From positions 620,001 through 684,000 of the forward strand of contig NZ_JAPEOR010000002.1 in assembly GCF_026341125.1 (NCBI RefSeq): a DNA stretch of 64,000 nucleotides, written 5' to 3'. Every line of letters begins with the position of its first letter. Position 1 is the first letter of the stretch. The notes beneath the pieces are model-generated. The model ran no database searches and was not told where the DNA came from. It worked only from the letters and a program-made list of their open reading frames with translations. A program made the translations under genes and the position numbers. Shown piece by piece: positions 42,763 through 51,183 of the stretch. Source of the stretch: Streptomyces sp. NBC_01142 (GTDB taxonomy: Bacteria > Actinomycetota > Actinomycetes > Streptomycetales > Streptomycetaceae).

Positions 42763-43361
42763 TGCCGCAGGGACAGCCGTCCGTCGTACCGGACGACGGA
42801 CTCACCACCCGCCAGCGCCGCAACCGGCCGCTCGTCGTCGTCCACACGGGCATCGGCAAGGGCAAGTCGACGGCCGCGTTCGGGCTGGCGCTGCGCGCCT
42901 GGAACCAGGGGTGGCCCATCGGGGTGTTCCAGTTCGTGAAGTCCGCGAAGTGGAAGGTCGGCGAGGAGAACGCGCTGAAGGTCCTGGGGGCTTCCGGCGA
43001 GGGCGGTCCGGTCGACTGGCACAAGATGGGCGAGGGCTGGTCGTGGGTGCAGCGCGACAAGCAGCTCAACAACGAGGAGGCGGCGCGCGAGGGCTGGGAG
43101 CAGGTCAAGCGAGACCTGACTGCCGAGACGTACCAGATGTATGTGCTGGACGAGTTCGCGTACCCGATGCACTGGGGGTGGGTGGACACGGCCGAGGTGA
43201 TCCAGGTGCTGCGTGACCGGCCGGGCAACCAGCATGTGGTGATCACCGGCCGTAACGCTCCGGCGGAACTGGTGGACTTCGCCGATCTGGTGACCGACAT
43301 GTCCAAGGTCAAGCACCCGATGGACGCCGGCCAGAAGGGGCAGCGGGGCATCGAGTGGTAG
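42762..43361 (+). CDS. cobO: Cob(I)yrinic acid a,c-diamide adenosyltransferase CobO
   Basis: 199 residues of the CobA/BtuR/CobO type. The P-loop is VVVHTGIGKGKSTAAFGLALRA; IGVFQFVKSAKWKVGEENAL, GEGWSWVQRDKQ and YQMYVLDEFAYPMHWGWVDTAEVIQVLRDRPGNQHVVITGRNAP are typical. It transfers the 5'-deoxyadenosyl group from ATP to Co(I) corrinoid. The ATG overlaps the previous stop (TAATG) and the TAG lies inside the cobB start region. Confidence 0.97.
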   Translation: MPQGQPSVVPDDGLTTRQRRNRPLVVVHTGIGKGKSTAAFGLALRAWNQGWPIGVFQFVKSAKWKVGEENALKVLGASGEGGPVDWHKMGEGWSWVQRDKQLNNEEAAREGWEQVKRDLTAETYQMYVLDEFAYPMHWGWVDTAEVIQVLRDRPGNQHVVITGRNAPAELVDFADLVTDMSKVKHPMDAGQKGQRGIEW

Positions 43362-44752
43362 CACGTCTCGTCATCGCCGCGCCGTCGTCCGGCAGCGGCA
43401 AGACCACCGTCGCGACGGGCCTGATGGCGGCCTTCGTCGCGGCGGGCCTCGCCGTGTCCCCGCACAAGGTCGGACCCGACTACATCGACCCGGGGTATCA
43501 CACGCTCGCCACCGGGCGTCCGGGGCGGAACCTGGACGCCTTTCTGTGCGGTACGGAACTGATCGCGCCGCTGTTCGCCCACGGCGCGGCGGGGTGCGAC
43601 GTGGCCGTGGTCGAGGGCGTCATGGGGCTGTACGACGGCGCTGCGGGGGCGGGTGAGCTGGCCTCCACGGCGCAGGTCGCGAAGCTGCTGCGGGCGCCGG
43701 TGGTGCTGGTGGTGGACGCGTCGTCGCAGTCGCGGTCGGTGGCGGCGCTGGTGCACGGTTTCGCGTCATGGGATCCGCAGGTGCGGATCGGGGGCGTGAT
43801 TTTGAACAAGGTGGGTTCCGACCGGCACGAGGAGCTGCTGCGGGAGGCGCTGGAGGAGTCGGGGGTGCCGGTGCTGGGCGTGCTGCGGCGGGCGGCTCCT
43901 GTCGAGACGCCGTCGCGGCATCTGGGTCTTGTGCCGGTCGCCGAGCGGCGGGCGGACGCGGTGGCGTCCGTGGCGGCGATGGCCGCGCAGGTGCGCGGGG
44001 GCTGCGACCTGGAGGCGCTGCTGGCGCTGGCGCGGAGCGCGCCCGGGTTGCCCGATGCTGCCTGGAACCCGCTCGGCTCGGCCCCGGACCCCGCGTCCCC
44101 GTCGCCGGCGGTGCAGGAGTTTTCCGCCAGTGGGGCGGGAAACCCCCGCAGGCGGCCCGTCGTCGCCGTCGCCGGCGGGGCCGCGTTCACGTTCTCGTAC
44201 GCCGAGCACGGCGAGCTGCTCACGGCCGCCGGCGCGGATGTCGTCACCTTCGACCCGCTCCGGGACGAGCAGCTCCCGGACGGGACGAGCGGGCTCGTCA
44301 TAGGCGGCGGGTTCCCGGAGGTCTACGCCCCGGAGCTGTCCGCCAACGAGGCGTTGCGCAAGGGCGTCGCCGACCTGGCGCACTCCGGCGCGCCCGTCGC
44401 CGCCGAGTGCGCCGGGCTGCTCTATCTCTCGCGTGCCCTGGACGGACTGCCGATGTGCGGTGTCCTGGATGCCGAGGCACGGATGTCGGAGCGGCTGACG
44501 CTGGGGTACCGGGAGGCCGTCGCGGTGAGCGACAGTGTGCTGGCCGCGGCCGGGACACGGCTGAACGGGCACGAGTTCCACCGGACGGTCGTCGAGCCTG
44601 TCGCAGGACCCGCGCCCGCGTGGGGCATGCACCGGCCGGAGCGCCGCGTGGAGGGATACGTACAACAGGGCGTGCATGCGAGCTATCTGCATACGCACTG
44701 GGCTTCGCAGCCCGGCACGGCCCGCAGGTTCGTCGAGAGGTGTGGAGCATGA
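43355..44752 (+). CDS. cobB: Cobyrinate/hydrogenobyrinate a,c-diamide synthase CobB
   Basis: 465 residues from GTG 43355, inside the end of cobO. The ATPase domain has LVIAAPSSGSGKTTVATGLMAAF, PHKVGPDYIDPGYHTLATG and DVAVVEGVMGLYDG. The C-terminal amidotransferase has AFTFSYAEHGELLTAAGADVV, IGGGFPEVYAPELSAN and APVAAECAGLLYLSRAL with the nucleophile Cys, then LNGHEFHRTVVEP and VHASYLHTHWAS. It amidates the a and c side chains with glutamine. A Pro/Ser-rich interdomain linker is near residue 250. Coupled to cobI by ATGA. Confidence 0.96.
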   Translation: MVARLVIAAPSSGSGKTTVATGLMAAFVAAGLAVSPHKVGPDYIDPGYHTLATGRPGRNLDAFLCGTELIAPLFAHGAAGCDVAVVEGVMGLYDGAAGAGELASTAQVAKLLRAPVVLVVDASSQSRSVAALVHGFASWDPQVRIGGVILNKVGSDRHEELLREALEESGVPVLGVLRRAAPVETPSRHLGLVPVAERRADAVASVAAMAAQVRGGCDLEALLALARSAPGLPDAAWNPLGSAPDPASPSPAVQEFSASGAGNPRRRPVVAVAGGAAFTFSYAEHGELLTAAGADVVTFDPLRDEQLPDGTSGLVIGGGFPEVYAPELSANEALRKGVADLAHSGAPVAAECAGLLYLSRALDGLPMCGVLDAEARMSERLTLGYREAVAVSDSVLAAAGTRLNGHEFHRTVVEPVAGPAPAWGMHRPERRVEGYVQQGVHASYLHTHWASQPGTARRFVERCGA

Positions 44753-45483
44753 GCGGCAGCAGGCTGATCGGCGTCGGAGTGGGGCCCGGCGACCCGGAGT
44801 TGGTGACCGTGAAGGGCGTACGCGCGCTTCAGGAGGCCGACGTCGTCGTCGTGCCCGTGATGGACAGTGGTGAGCGCGGGCGAGCCGAGGCGACCGTGCT
44901 GCACTACGTGGGCGCGGAGAAGGTCGTACGCGTCGTCTTCGCGCTGAACGAGCGCACCGACCGGGCCCGCCGCGAGGCCGCCTGGGACGCCGCGGGGGAG
45001 CGGGTGGCCGCGCTGCTGCGGGAGCACTCCGCCGTCGCCTTCGCGACGATCGGCGACCCCAACGTGTACTCGACGTTCACCTACCTCGCGCAGACCGTCG
45101 AGGAACTGGTCCCGGGAACGGCCGTGGAGACGGTGCCCGGCATCACCGCCATGCAGGATCTGGCGGCCCGCAGCGGCGCCGTACTCACCGAGGGCACCGA
45201 GCCGCTGACCCTGGTGCCGGTGACCGCCGGGTCGGCCGTGCTCAAGGAGGCCCTGGACGGGCCGGGGACGGTGGTCGCGTACAAGTTCGGGCGGCTGGCC
45301 GCGGAGGTGGCCACCGCGCTGCGCGAGACGGGGCGTACCGAGGGCGCGGTGTGGGGGTCGGCGCTCGGGCTGCCCGAGGAGTCGATCCGTCCGGCCGCGG
45401 ACCTGGCAGAGGGCACCCTGCCGTATCTGTCGACGCTGATCGCCCCGGCGCCCCGCGACGGCGGCCGCGGGGGCAAGCTGTGA
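44749..45483 (+). CDS. cobI: Precorrin-2 C20-methyltransferase CobI
   Basis: 244 residues. SRLIGVGVGPGDPELVTVKGVRALQEADVVVVPV is the SAM-binding start of class III methyltransferases. AVAFATIGDPNVYSTFTYLAQTVEE, VETVPGITAMQDLAARSGAVLTEGTEPL and AYKFGRLAAEVATALRETGR match the C20 enzyme (CobI/CbiL). It adds the second SAM methyl to precorrin-2 (or cobalt-precorrin-2) at C20. Last gene of the first half-cluster; it converges on the ZIP gene 17 nt away. Confidence 0.93.
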   Translation: MSGSRLIGVGVGPGDPELVTVKGVRALQEADVVVVPVMDSGERGRAEATVLHYVGAEKVVRVVFALNERTDRARREAAWDAAGERVAALLREHSAVAFATIGDPNVYSTFTYLAQTVEELVPGTAVETVPGITAMQDLAARSGAVLTEGTEPLTLVPVTAGSAVLKEALDGPGTVVAYKFGRLAAEVATALRETGRTEGAVWGSALGLPEESIRPAADLAEGTLPYLSTLIAPAPRDGGRGGKL

Positions 45484-45500
45484 CCTCCCTGCGTGCCTCC

Positions 45501-46220
45501 TCACTCGGCGAGGCCCACCACCAGCCAGATGAAGCCCACTCCCCCCGCGGTGCACAGCAGGGTGGAGCGGGCCGGGTGGTCGTGGTGCGCCTCGGGGAGG
45601 ATCTCGGCGGCGGCGAGATAGAGCAGGGCACCGCCGAAGAACCCGAGATAGCTGCCGAGGAACTCCTCCGGCATGGTGAACAGCCGAGTGGACGCGGCGC
45701 CGGCGACGGGCGCGAGCGCGGCAGCGACGAGCATCACGGTCGCCTTCCTGCGGGTGTTCCCGTACAGGCTGGTGAGCGTGTACGTGTTGAAGCCGTCGGC
45801 GAAGTCGTGGGTGATGACGGCGAGCGCCACGGTCGCGCCCATGCCGCCGCCCACCTGGAAGGCCGCGCCGATCGCGATGCCGTCCATCAGGCTGTGGCCG
45901 ACCATCGCCGCGGCCGCCGTCAGTCCCACCTGGGGCAGCCTCCCATCGGCGCCGTGCGCCGCCCGACGGCCGGCCGACAGCCGCTCCACCAGGTGCGCCG
46001 CGAGGAAGCCGCCGACGAACAACAGCAGCCCCTGCGGCACCCCGAACACCTTGTTGCCCGCCGCCTCCAGGGCTTCGGGCAGCAGGTCCAGTCCGACCAC
46101 CCCGAGCATCAGCCCGCCCGCGAGGCCCAGCACGAGGTGCCGGCGGTCGGTGACGCGTTGCGCCGTCCAGCCGCCGAACAGCGTCATCGAGAACGCGCCG
46201 AGCGCGACAAGCACCGCCAT
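45501..46220 (-). CDS. ZIP-family metal transporter
   Basis: 239 residues with about eight membrane helices. The helix IV/V metal-site motifs are present: AAAMVGHSLMDGIAIGAAFQVGG and ALAVITHDFADGFNTYTLTSLYG. GALLYLAAAEILPEAHHDHPARST near the end carries further His/Asp. ZIP proteins import divalent metals such as zinc, iron or others. It sits on the opposite strand in the middle of the cobalamin cluster, so cobalt uptake is an attractive but unproven guess. It converges with cobI and diverges from cobM. Confidence 0.9.
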   Translation of the reverse strand: MAVLVALGAFSMTLFGGWTAQRVTDRRHLVLGLAGGLMLGVVGLDLLPEALEAAGNKVFGVPQGLLLFVGGFLAAHLVERLSAGRRAAHGADGRLPQVGLTAAAAMVGHSLMDGIAIGAAFQVGGGMGATVALAVITHDFADGFNTYTLTSLYGNTRRKATVMLVAAALAPVAGAASTRLFTMPEEFLGSYLGFFGGALLYLAAAEILPEAHHDHPARSTLLCTAGGVGFIWLVVGLAE

Positions 46221-46330
46221 GCGCCCTTGCTAGCGGATTGAACCGCTGCTTGGCACGTTCGAGATCCAGATCCCACCCGAATGACACGAACGACTCGCGT
46301 CACCCGCTTCACCCGAGAGGACTCCCGCTC

Positions 46331-47197
46331 ATGGCCGATGCCGCCACCCACGGCAAGGTGACCTTCGTCGGCGCCGGTCCCGGCGCCGCCGATCTGCTGA
46401 CGTTCCGGGCCGCGCGAGCCATCGCCGACGCCGACATCGTCATCTGGGCGGCGAGCCTGGTGCAGGCCGCTGTCCTCGACCACGCCCGCGAGGGCGCCGA
46501 GATCCTCGACTCGGCGGCGATGTCGCTGGAGGACGTCGTCGCCGTGTACGAGCGGGCGCGCGCGGAGGATCTGAAAGTCGCCAGGATCCACTCCGGCGAC
46601 CCCGCCCTGTGGGGCGGCACGCAGGAACAGCTCGACCGGTGCGTGGAGCTGGGCGTGGCGGTCGAGATCGTGCCGGGGGTCTCCTCGTTCTCCGCGGTCG
46701 CCGCGCTCGTGCACCGCGAGCTGACGATCCCGGAGGTCGCGCAGTCCGTGATCCTGACCCGGCTGGGCGGCGGCAAGACGCCGATGCCGCCGGGCGAGGA
46801 GGTACGGGAGTTCGCGCGGCACGGCACGACGATGGCGCTGTTCCTGTCCGCGGCACGCTCGGGCCAGTTGACGCAGGAGCTGCTGGAGGGCGGCTATCCG
46901 ACGGCTACGCCGGTGGTCATCGCGTACCAGGCGACCTGGCCGGAGGAGCTGATCCTGCGCTGCACGATCGGCACCCTGGAGGAGACCGTCAAGGAGCACA
47001 AGCTCTGGAAGCACACGCTCTTCCTGGTGGGCCCGGCGCTGGCGGCGTCGGGGACGCGGTCGCACCTGTACCACCCGGGGCACTTCCACGGCTTCCGCAA
47101 GGCCGATCCGGCCGCCCGCAAGGCGCTGCGCGCGCAGGGCGCTCAAGCTGCTCCGGACGCTCAGGCTGCTCCGGACAGTCAGGGCGCGACCCCGTGA
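46331..47197 (+). CDS. cobM: Precorrin-4 C11-methyltransferase CobM
   Basis: 288 residues from ATG 46331. KVTFVGAGPGAADLLTFRAARAIADADIVIWAASLV, VARIHSGDPALWGGTQEQLDRC, VEIVPGVSSFSAVAALVHRELTIPEVAQSVILTR and HGTTMALFLSAARSGQLTQELLEGGYPTATPVVIAYQATWPEE are the standard CobM/CbiF blocks. A low-complexity tail with two imperfect AQAAPD units extends the protein beyond the family norm. It methylates C11. First gene of the second half-cluster, with its own upstream region (46221-46330) shared with the ZIP gene. GTGA overlap with cobL. Confidence 0.95.
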   Translation: MADAATHGKVTFVGAGPGAADLLTFRAARAIADADIVIWAASLVQAAVLDHAREGAEILDSAAMSLEDVVAVYERARAEDLKVARIHSGDPALWGGTQEQLDRCVELGVAVEIVPGVSSFSAVAALVHRELTIPEVAQSVILTRLGGGKTPMPPGEEVREFARHGTTMALFLSAARSGQLTQELLEGGYPTATPVVIAYQATWPEELILRCTIGTLEETVKEHKLWKHTLFLVGPALAASGTRSHLYHPGHFHGFRKADPAARKALRAQGAQAAPDAQAAPDSQGATP

Positions 47198-48450
47198 TCA
47201 CGGTCATCGGTACGGGGACGGGGGCTCCCCTGTCCGTACGCGACGGTGAGGCGCTGGCCGCGGCCACGCTCGTGGTGGGTGCCCGGCGGCATCTGGCGGC
47301 TGCCGAGCTCCCGGTCGACGCGCAGCAGGTGGTGCTCGGGCCGCTCGCGCCCGCGCTCGACGTGATCGACAAGGAGCGGGCGGACGGCGCGGCGCAGGTG
47401 GTCGTGCTCGCCTCGGGCGACCCCGGATTCTTCGGGATCGTACGGTCGCTGGCCGAGCGTTTCGGCGCGGACGCGCTGGATGTACGGCCGGGGGTGCCGT
47501 CGGTGGCGGTCGCCTTCGCCCGGATCGGACTGCCGTGGGACGACGCGGTCGTCGTCAGCGCGCACGGCCGTGATCTGCGGACCGCGGTCAATGTGTGCCG
47601 GGCGCATCCCAAGACGGCTGTGCTGACCGGTCCCGGCGCGGGCCCCGCGGAGCTCGGCGCCGAGCTGGCGTACCGGGCCGCGGAGCGGACGCTGGTGGTG
47701 GCGACGGCGCTCGGCGACCCCGAGCACGAGCGCATCGAGCGGATGACGCCCGCCCAGGCGGCGGCGCGCGAGTGGGACGCCGTGAGCGTGGTGATCTGCC
47801 TCGACGAGCGGCGGGCGCTGTCCCCGGCGCAGAAGACAGTGGCCGGCGCACGGCCGGGTCCGGACCGATGGGCCCTGGACGAGGCCGAGTTCGAGCACCG
47901 CGATTCGATGATCACCAAGTTCGAGGTGCGGGCGCTGGCGCTGGCACGGCTCGGTCCGCGCATGGGTGACTTCGTGTGGGACATCGGCGCCGGGTCCGGT
48001 TCGGTGGCCGTGGAGTGCGCGCGGTTCGGGGCGGCCGTGGCAGCCGTGGAGAAGACGGCCGACGGCGTCGAGCGGATCCGCGCGAACGCGGCTGCGCACG
48101 GGGTGGACGTACGGGCCGTGCACGGCGCGGCGCCGACGGTGCTGTCGCATCTGGCGGACCCGGACGCGGTGTTCATCGGCGGTGGGGGTGCGGATCTGCC
48201 CGCGATCGTCTCGGTGTGCGCGCGGCGTGCGCGGCGCACGGTGGTGGTCGCGCTGGCGGCGCTGGACCGGGTGCCCGCGGTGCGGGAGGCACTTTCCCAG
48301 GCGGGTCTGGTGTCCGAGGGCGTGCTGCTGCACTCGTCGCGGCTGGCCCCGCTGCCCGGGGACGTGACGCGGCTGGCGGCCGCCAACCCTGTCTTCCTGC
48401 TGTGGGGCGACCGCCCCGCGGATTCGGTGAATGAAGGAGCGACTCAGTGA
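47194..48450 (+). CDS. cobL: Precorrin-6Y C5,15-methyltransferase (decarboxylating) CobL
   Basis: 418 residues, a fusion of CbiE and CbiT. N-terminal half: VIGTGTGAPLSVRDGEALAAATLVVGARRHL, VVVLASGDPGFFGIVRSLAERFG and VVVSAHGRDLRTAVNVCRAHPKTAVLTGPG (C5 methyltransferase). C-terminal half from about 225: HRDSMITKFEVRALALARLGPRMGDFVWDIGAGSGSVAVECAR, then AVFIGGGGADLPAIV (C15 methylation and C12 acetate decarboxylation). GTG overlaps at both ends couple it to cobM and the next gene. Confidence 0.95.
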   Translation: MITVIGTGTGAPLSVRDGEALAAATLVVGARRHLAAAELPVDAQQVVLGPLAPALDVIDKERADGAAQVVVLASGDPGFFGIVRSLAERFGADALDVRPGVPSVAVAFARIGLPWDDAVVVSAHGRDLRTAVNVCRAHPKTAVLTGPGAGPAELGAELAYRAAERTLVVATALGDPEHERIERMTPAQAAAREWDAVSVVICLDERRALSPAQKTVAGARPGPDRWALDEAEFEHRDSMITKFEVRALALARLGPRMGDFVWDIGAGSGSVAVECARFGAAVAAVEKTADGVERIRANAAAHGVDVRAVHGAAPTVLSHLADPDAVFIGGGGADLPAIVSVCARRARRTVVVALAALDRVPAVREALSQAGLVSEGVLLHSSRLAPLPGDVTRLAAANPVFLLWGDRPADSVNEGATQ

Positions 48451-50141
48451 TCGGCCTGATCTCCGCCACGGCGGCGGGCGCCGCGGCTCGCGACCGGCTG
48501 GCCTCGGCCTGGCCCGGCCGCACCCGGGTGTACGACGGCCCGGTGCGCCAGTCGGTGGAGCGCGCGTTCGCGGAGTGCGAGCAGCTGGTGTGCTTCCTGG
48601 CGACGGGTGCGGTGGTGCGGCTGGTCGCCCCGCTGCTGGCGGGCAAGACGACGGACCCGGGTGTGGTGTGCGTGGACGAGGGGCAGCGGTACGCGGTCTC
48701 CTTGCTGGGCGGTCACGGCGGCGGCGCGAACGAACTGGCGGCCGAGGTCGCGGACGTACTGGGCTGCGCCCCGGTGGTGACGACGGCGACCGACGCGACG
48801 GACGTCCCGGGCCTGGACACGCTGGGATGGCCGGTGGAGGGCGCGGTCGCGGCGGTGACGCGGTCGCTGCTGGACGGCGAGCGGGTGACGCTGCGTTCGG
48901 ACGGGGTGTGGCCGCTGCCGCCGCTGCCGGGGAACGTGGTCCGGGGGGATGCGGATGGCGGCGCCGTTCTGCAGGTCACCGACCGGATCGTCGAACTCGG
49001 GCCGTACGACGCCGTGCTGCGGCCGCCGTCGCTCGTCGTCGGGGTCGGGGCGTCCAAGGGCGCTCCGGTCGAGGAAGTCCTCGGGCTCGTGGACGAGGCC
49101 CTGCGGGAGGCCGGCCTCTCGGCGCGCAGCGTCGTGGAGCTGGCCACCGTGGACGCGAAGGCGGAGGAGCCCGGAATCGTCGCGGCCGCCGAGCGGCTCG
49201 GGGTGCCCCTGGTGACGTACGCCGCCGAGCAGCTGGCCGCGATCGAGGTGCCGAACCCGTCCGGCGCGCCGCTGGCCGCCGTGGGCACGCCGTCCGTCGC
49301 GGAGGCCGCCGCGCTCGCGGACGGGGGCGAACTCCTGGTGCCGAAGCGGAAGTCGAGCCCCGAGGGGCGGGCCGCCATGGCGACGTGCGCGGTGGTGCGC
49401 AGGTCGGCACGTGGACGGCTGGCCGTGGTCGGGCTCGGCCCCGGGGCACGCGATCTGGTCACCCCGCGCGCGGTGGAGGAACTGCGCCGCGCCTCCGTGC
49501 TGGTCGGCCTTGATCAGTACGTCGACCAGATCCGTGATCTGCTCAGGCCCGGCACGCGGGTGATCGAGTCCGGTCTCGGGGCCGAGGAGGAGCGGGCCCG
49601 TACCGCCGTCGCCGAGGCCCGCGCGGGGCATGCCGTCGCGCTGATCGGCAGCGGTGACGCGGGCGTGTACGCGATGGCGTCCCCCGCCCTCGCCGAGGCG
49701 GCCGACGACATCGACGTGGTGGGGGTGCCCGGCGTGACCGCAGCGCTCGCCGCCGCCGCGATCCTGGGCGCGCCGCTCGGGCACGACCATGTCTCGATCA
49801 GCCTGTCCGATCTGCACACGCCGTGGGAGGTCATCGAGCGCCGGGTGCGCGCCGCGGCGGAGGCCGACATCGTGGTGACGTTCTACAACCCGCGCAGTCG
49901 CGGCCGCGACTGGCAGCTCCCGAAGGCACTGTCGATCCTGGCCGGGCACCGGGAGCCGGCGACGCCGGTGGGTGTCGTACGCAACGCGTCGCGCGGGGAC
50001 GAATCCAGCCGCCTGACCACACTCGCCGGACTGGATCCGGCGACGGTGGACATGATGACGGTCGTGACGGTCGGCAACACGGCCACGCGCGAGATCGCGG
50101 GCCGCATGGTGACGCCACGCGGCTACCGGTGGCAGTCGTGA
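48447..50141 (+). CDS. cobJ: CbiG-CobJ fusion: precorrin-3B C17-methyltransferase with CbiG domain
   Basis: 564 residues. Residues 1-310 are CbiG: RAFAECEQLVCFLATGAVVRLVAPLLAGKTTDPGVVCVDEGQRYAVSLLGGHGGGANELA, and a CbiG/CobE-like end with LVVGVGASKGAPVEEVLGLVDEAL. Residues 315-564 are CobJ/CbiH: RLAVVGLGPGARDLVTPRAVEELRRASVLVGLDQYVDQI, VALIGSGDAGVYAMASP, VVGVPGVTAALAAAAILGAPLGHDHVSISLSDLHTPWEVIERR and VVTFYNPRSRGRDWQL. CbiG opens the delta-lactone after ring contraction in the cobalt-first route. GTG overlaps the cobL stop. Its last codons form the first copy of a 39-bp duplication. Confidence 0.95.
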   Translation: MIGLISATAAGAAARDRLASAWPGRTRVYDGPVRQSVERAFAECEQLVCFLATGAVVRLVAPLLAGKTTDPGVVCVDEGQRYAVSLLGGHGGGANELAAEVADVLGCAPVVTTATDATDVPGLDTLGWPVEGAVAAVTRSLLDGERVTLRSDGVWPLPPLPGNVVRGDADGGAVLQVTDRIVELGPYDAVLRPPSLVVGVGASKGAPVEEVLGLVDEALREAGLSARSVVELATVDAKAEEPGIVAAAERLGVPLVTYAAEQLAAIEVPNPSGAPLAAVGTPSVAEAAALADGGELLVPKRKSSPEGRAAMATCAVVRRSARGRLAVVGLGPGARDLVTPRAVEELRRASVLVGLDQYVDQIRDLLRPGTRVIESGLGAEEERARTAVAEARAGHAVALIGSGDAGVYAMASPALAEAADDIDVVGVPGVTAALAAAAILGAPLGHDHVSISLSDLHTPWEVIERRVRAAAEADIVVTFYNPRSRGRDWQLPKALSILAGHREPATPVGVVRNASRGDESSRLTTLAGLDPATVDMMTVVTVGNTATREIAGRMVTPRGYRWQS

Positions 50142-50191
50142 GGGCCGCGTGCGCCACGCGGCTACCGGTGGCAGTCGTGACGGCCGCCTGC
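50114..50191 (+). repeat. 39-bp tandem duplication across the cobJ 3' end
   Basis: Two copies start at 50114 and 50153 (GCCACGCGGCTACCGGTGGC, then AGTCGTGA and a GGCCGC block) and differ at only a few bases near their ends. The first copy holds the cobJ stop; the second is non-coding. Recent local duplication is the simplest explanation. Confidence 0.9.
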
Positions 50192-50598
50192 GCCACGCCC
50201 GCGCTGGGGGATGTGTGGGGCGGCGCCCGCGGGAAGCCACGCCGCGTCTCCGAGTCGCGGCCCCGCGCCGACGCGGACCAGCGCTGCATGCCCACCGCGT
50301 CCACCCGCCGCGCCGAGGCCGGTAGGCCGTCGCCGCAGAGGGAGGCAGCATCCGCCCGGGCGGACCTGTACCGCGCGCCCGCGCCGCCCTGCGGCTGCGA
50401 CAAGGCCGGGCGGTCCACTGCCGACGAGTCCGCCGCATCCCTGCGGCGCGGATCCGACAGCCCTGCGTGGCCCTCGGCGAAGACCAGGACGCCAACCGCC
50501 CGAGCGCACGCGGGCCGCGCCCCCGCGCCGATCCCGGGCAGCACCGGGGCAGCCGGCCCCGTCCCCCGAACCGCCCGTCGTCACTCCGGAGTCGCCTC
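50192..50598. other. Unusual gene-free spacer within the cobalamin cluster
   Basis: The 457 nt between cobJ and cobH (including the duplication) are very GC-rich, and no frame on either strand has convincing protein character or a proper start. This is odd in a cluster otherwise linked by overlaps. A minus-strand frame (LVFAEGHAGLSDPRRRDAADSS...) is long but looks compositionally random. The spacer could be a decayed gene, a mobile-repeat remnant or a second promoter region. Confidence 0.5.
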
Positions 50599-51183
50599 GT
50601 GAGCCGCGTCGTTCACCCCATCGAGCAGGAGTCCTTCCGGCGGCTCCGCTCCCGGCTCGACACCAGCGGGTTTCCGCCGCTGACACGGGCCGTCGTGGAG
50701 CGGGTCATCCATTCCGCCGCCGACCTCGAGTACGCCACCGATCTGGTCTGCGACGAGGACTCCCTCGTTGCCGCGCACGCCGCGCTGCACGCCGGTGCTC
50801 CGGTCGTCGCCGATGTCGAGATGGTCGCCGCGGGGATCACCCGGCGCGAGACGGTCTGCCGGCTCAAGGACGCCGGGTCCGGCCCGGGGCTGACCCGTTC
50901 CGCCCATGCGATCCGGCTCGCGTACGAGCAGGTGGGGCCCGGTGCGATCTGGGTGATCGGCTGCGCTCCCACCGCGCTCGAGGAGCTCCTCGTCCTGGAC
51001 GCCGCGCCCGCACTCGTGATCGGCCTGCCCGTCGGGTTCGTCGGCGCGGCCGAGTCCAAGGCCGCGCTGCGTGCGAGCGGGCTGCCGGCCGTCAGCAATG
51101 TTTCGGAGAAGGGCGGTTCGGCGGTCGCCGCTGCCGCACTCAACGCCCTGCTGTACCACCCCCACATCAAGGAGACCGCGTGA
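50599..51183 (+). CDS. cobH: Precorrin-8X methylmutase CobH
   Basis: 194 residues from GTG 50599, preceded by CCGGAG. RVVHPIEQESFRRLRSRLDTSGFPPLTRAVVERVIHSAADLEYATDLVCDE carries the active-site His of the family (ERVIHSAAD). VVADVEMVAAGITRRETVCRL, GAIWVIGCAPTALEELL and GLPVGFVGAAESKAALRASGLPAVSNVSEKGGSAVAAAALNALL complete it. It moves the C11 methyl to C12, giving hydrogenobyrinic acid or its cobalt form. Slightly shorter than many homologues at the N-terminus. Coupled to cbiX by GTGA. Confidence 0.94.
   Translation: MSRVVHPIEQESFRRLRSRLDTSGFPPLTRAVVERVIHSAADLEYATDLVCDEDSLVAAHAALHAGAPVVADVEMVAAGITRRETVCRLKDAGSGPGLTRSAHAIRLAYEQVGPGAIWVIGCAPTALEELLVLDAAPALVIGLPVGFVGAAESKAALRASGLPAVSNVSEKGGSAVAAAALNALLYHPHIKETA

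Noticed and set aside
49831..50544. Minus-strand frame of 237 codons across the cobJ-cobH gap
   Set aside because: It begins without a ribosome site and runs into cobJ antisense; the repeated TTATGSRVA segment is only the 39-bp duplication translated.
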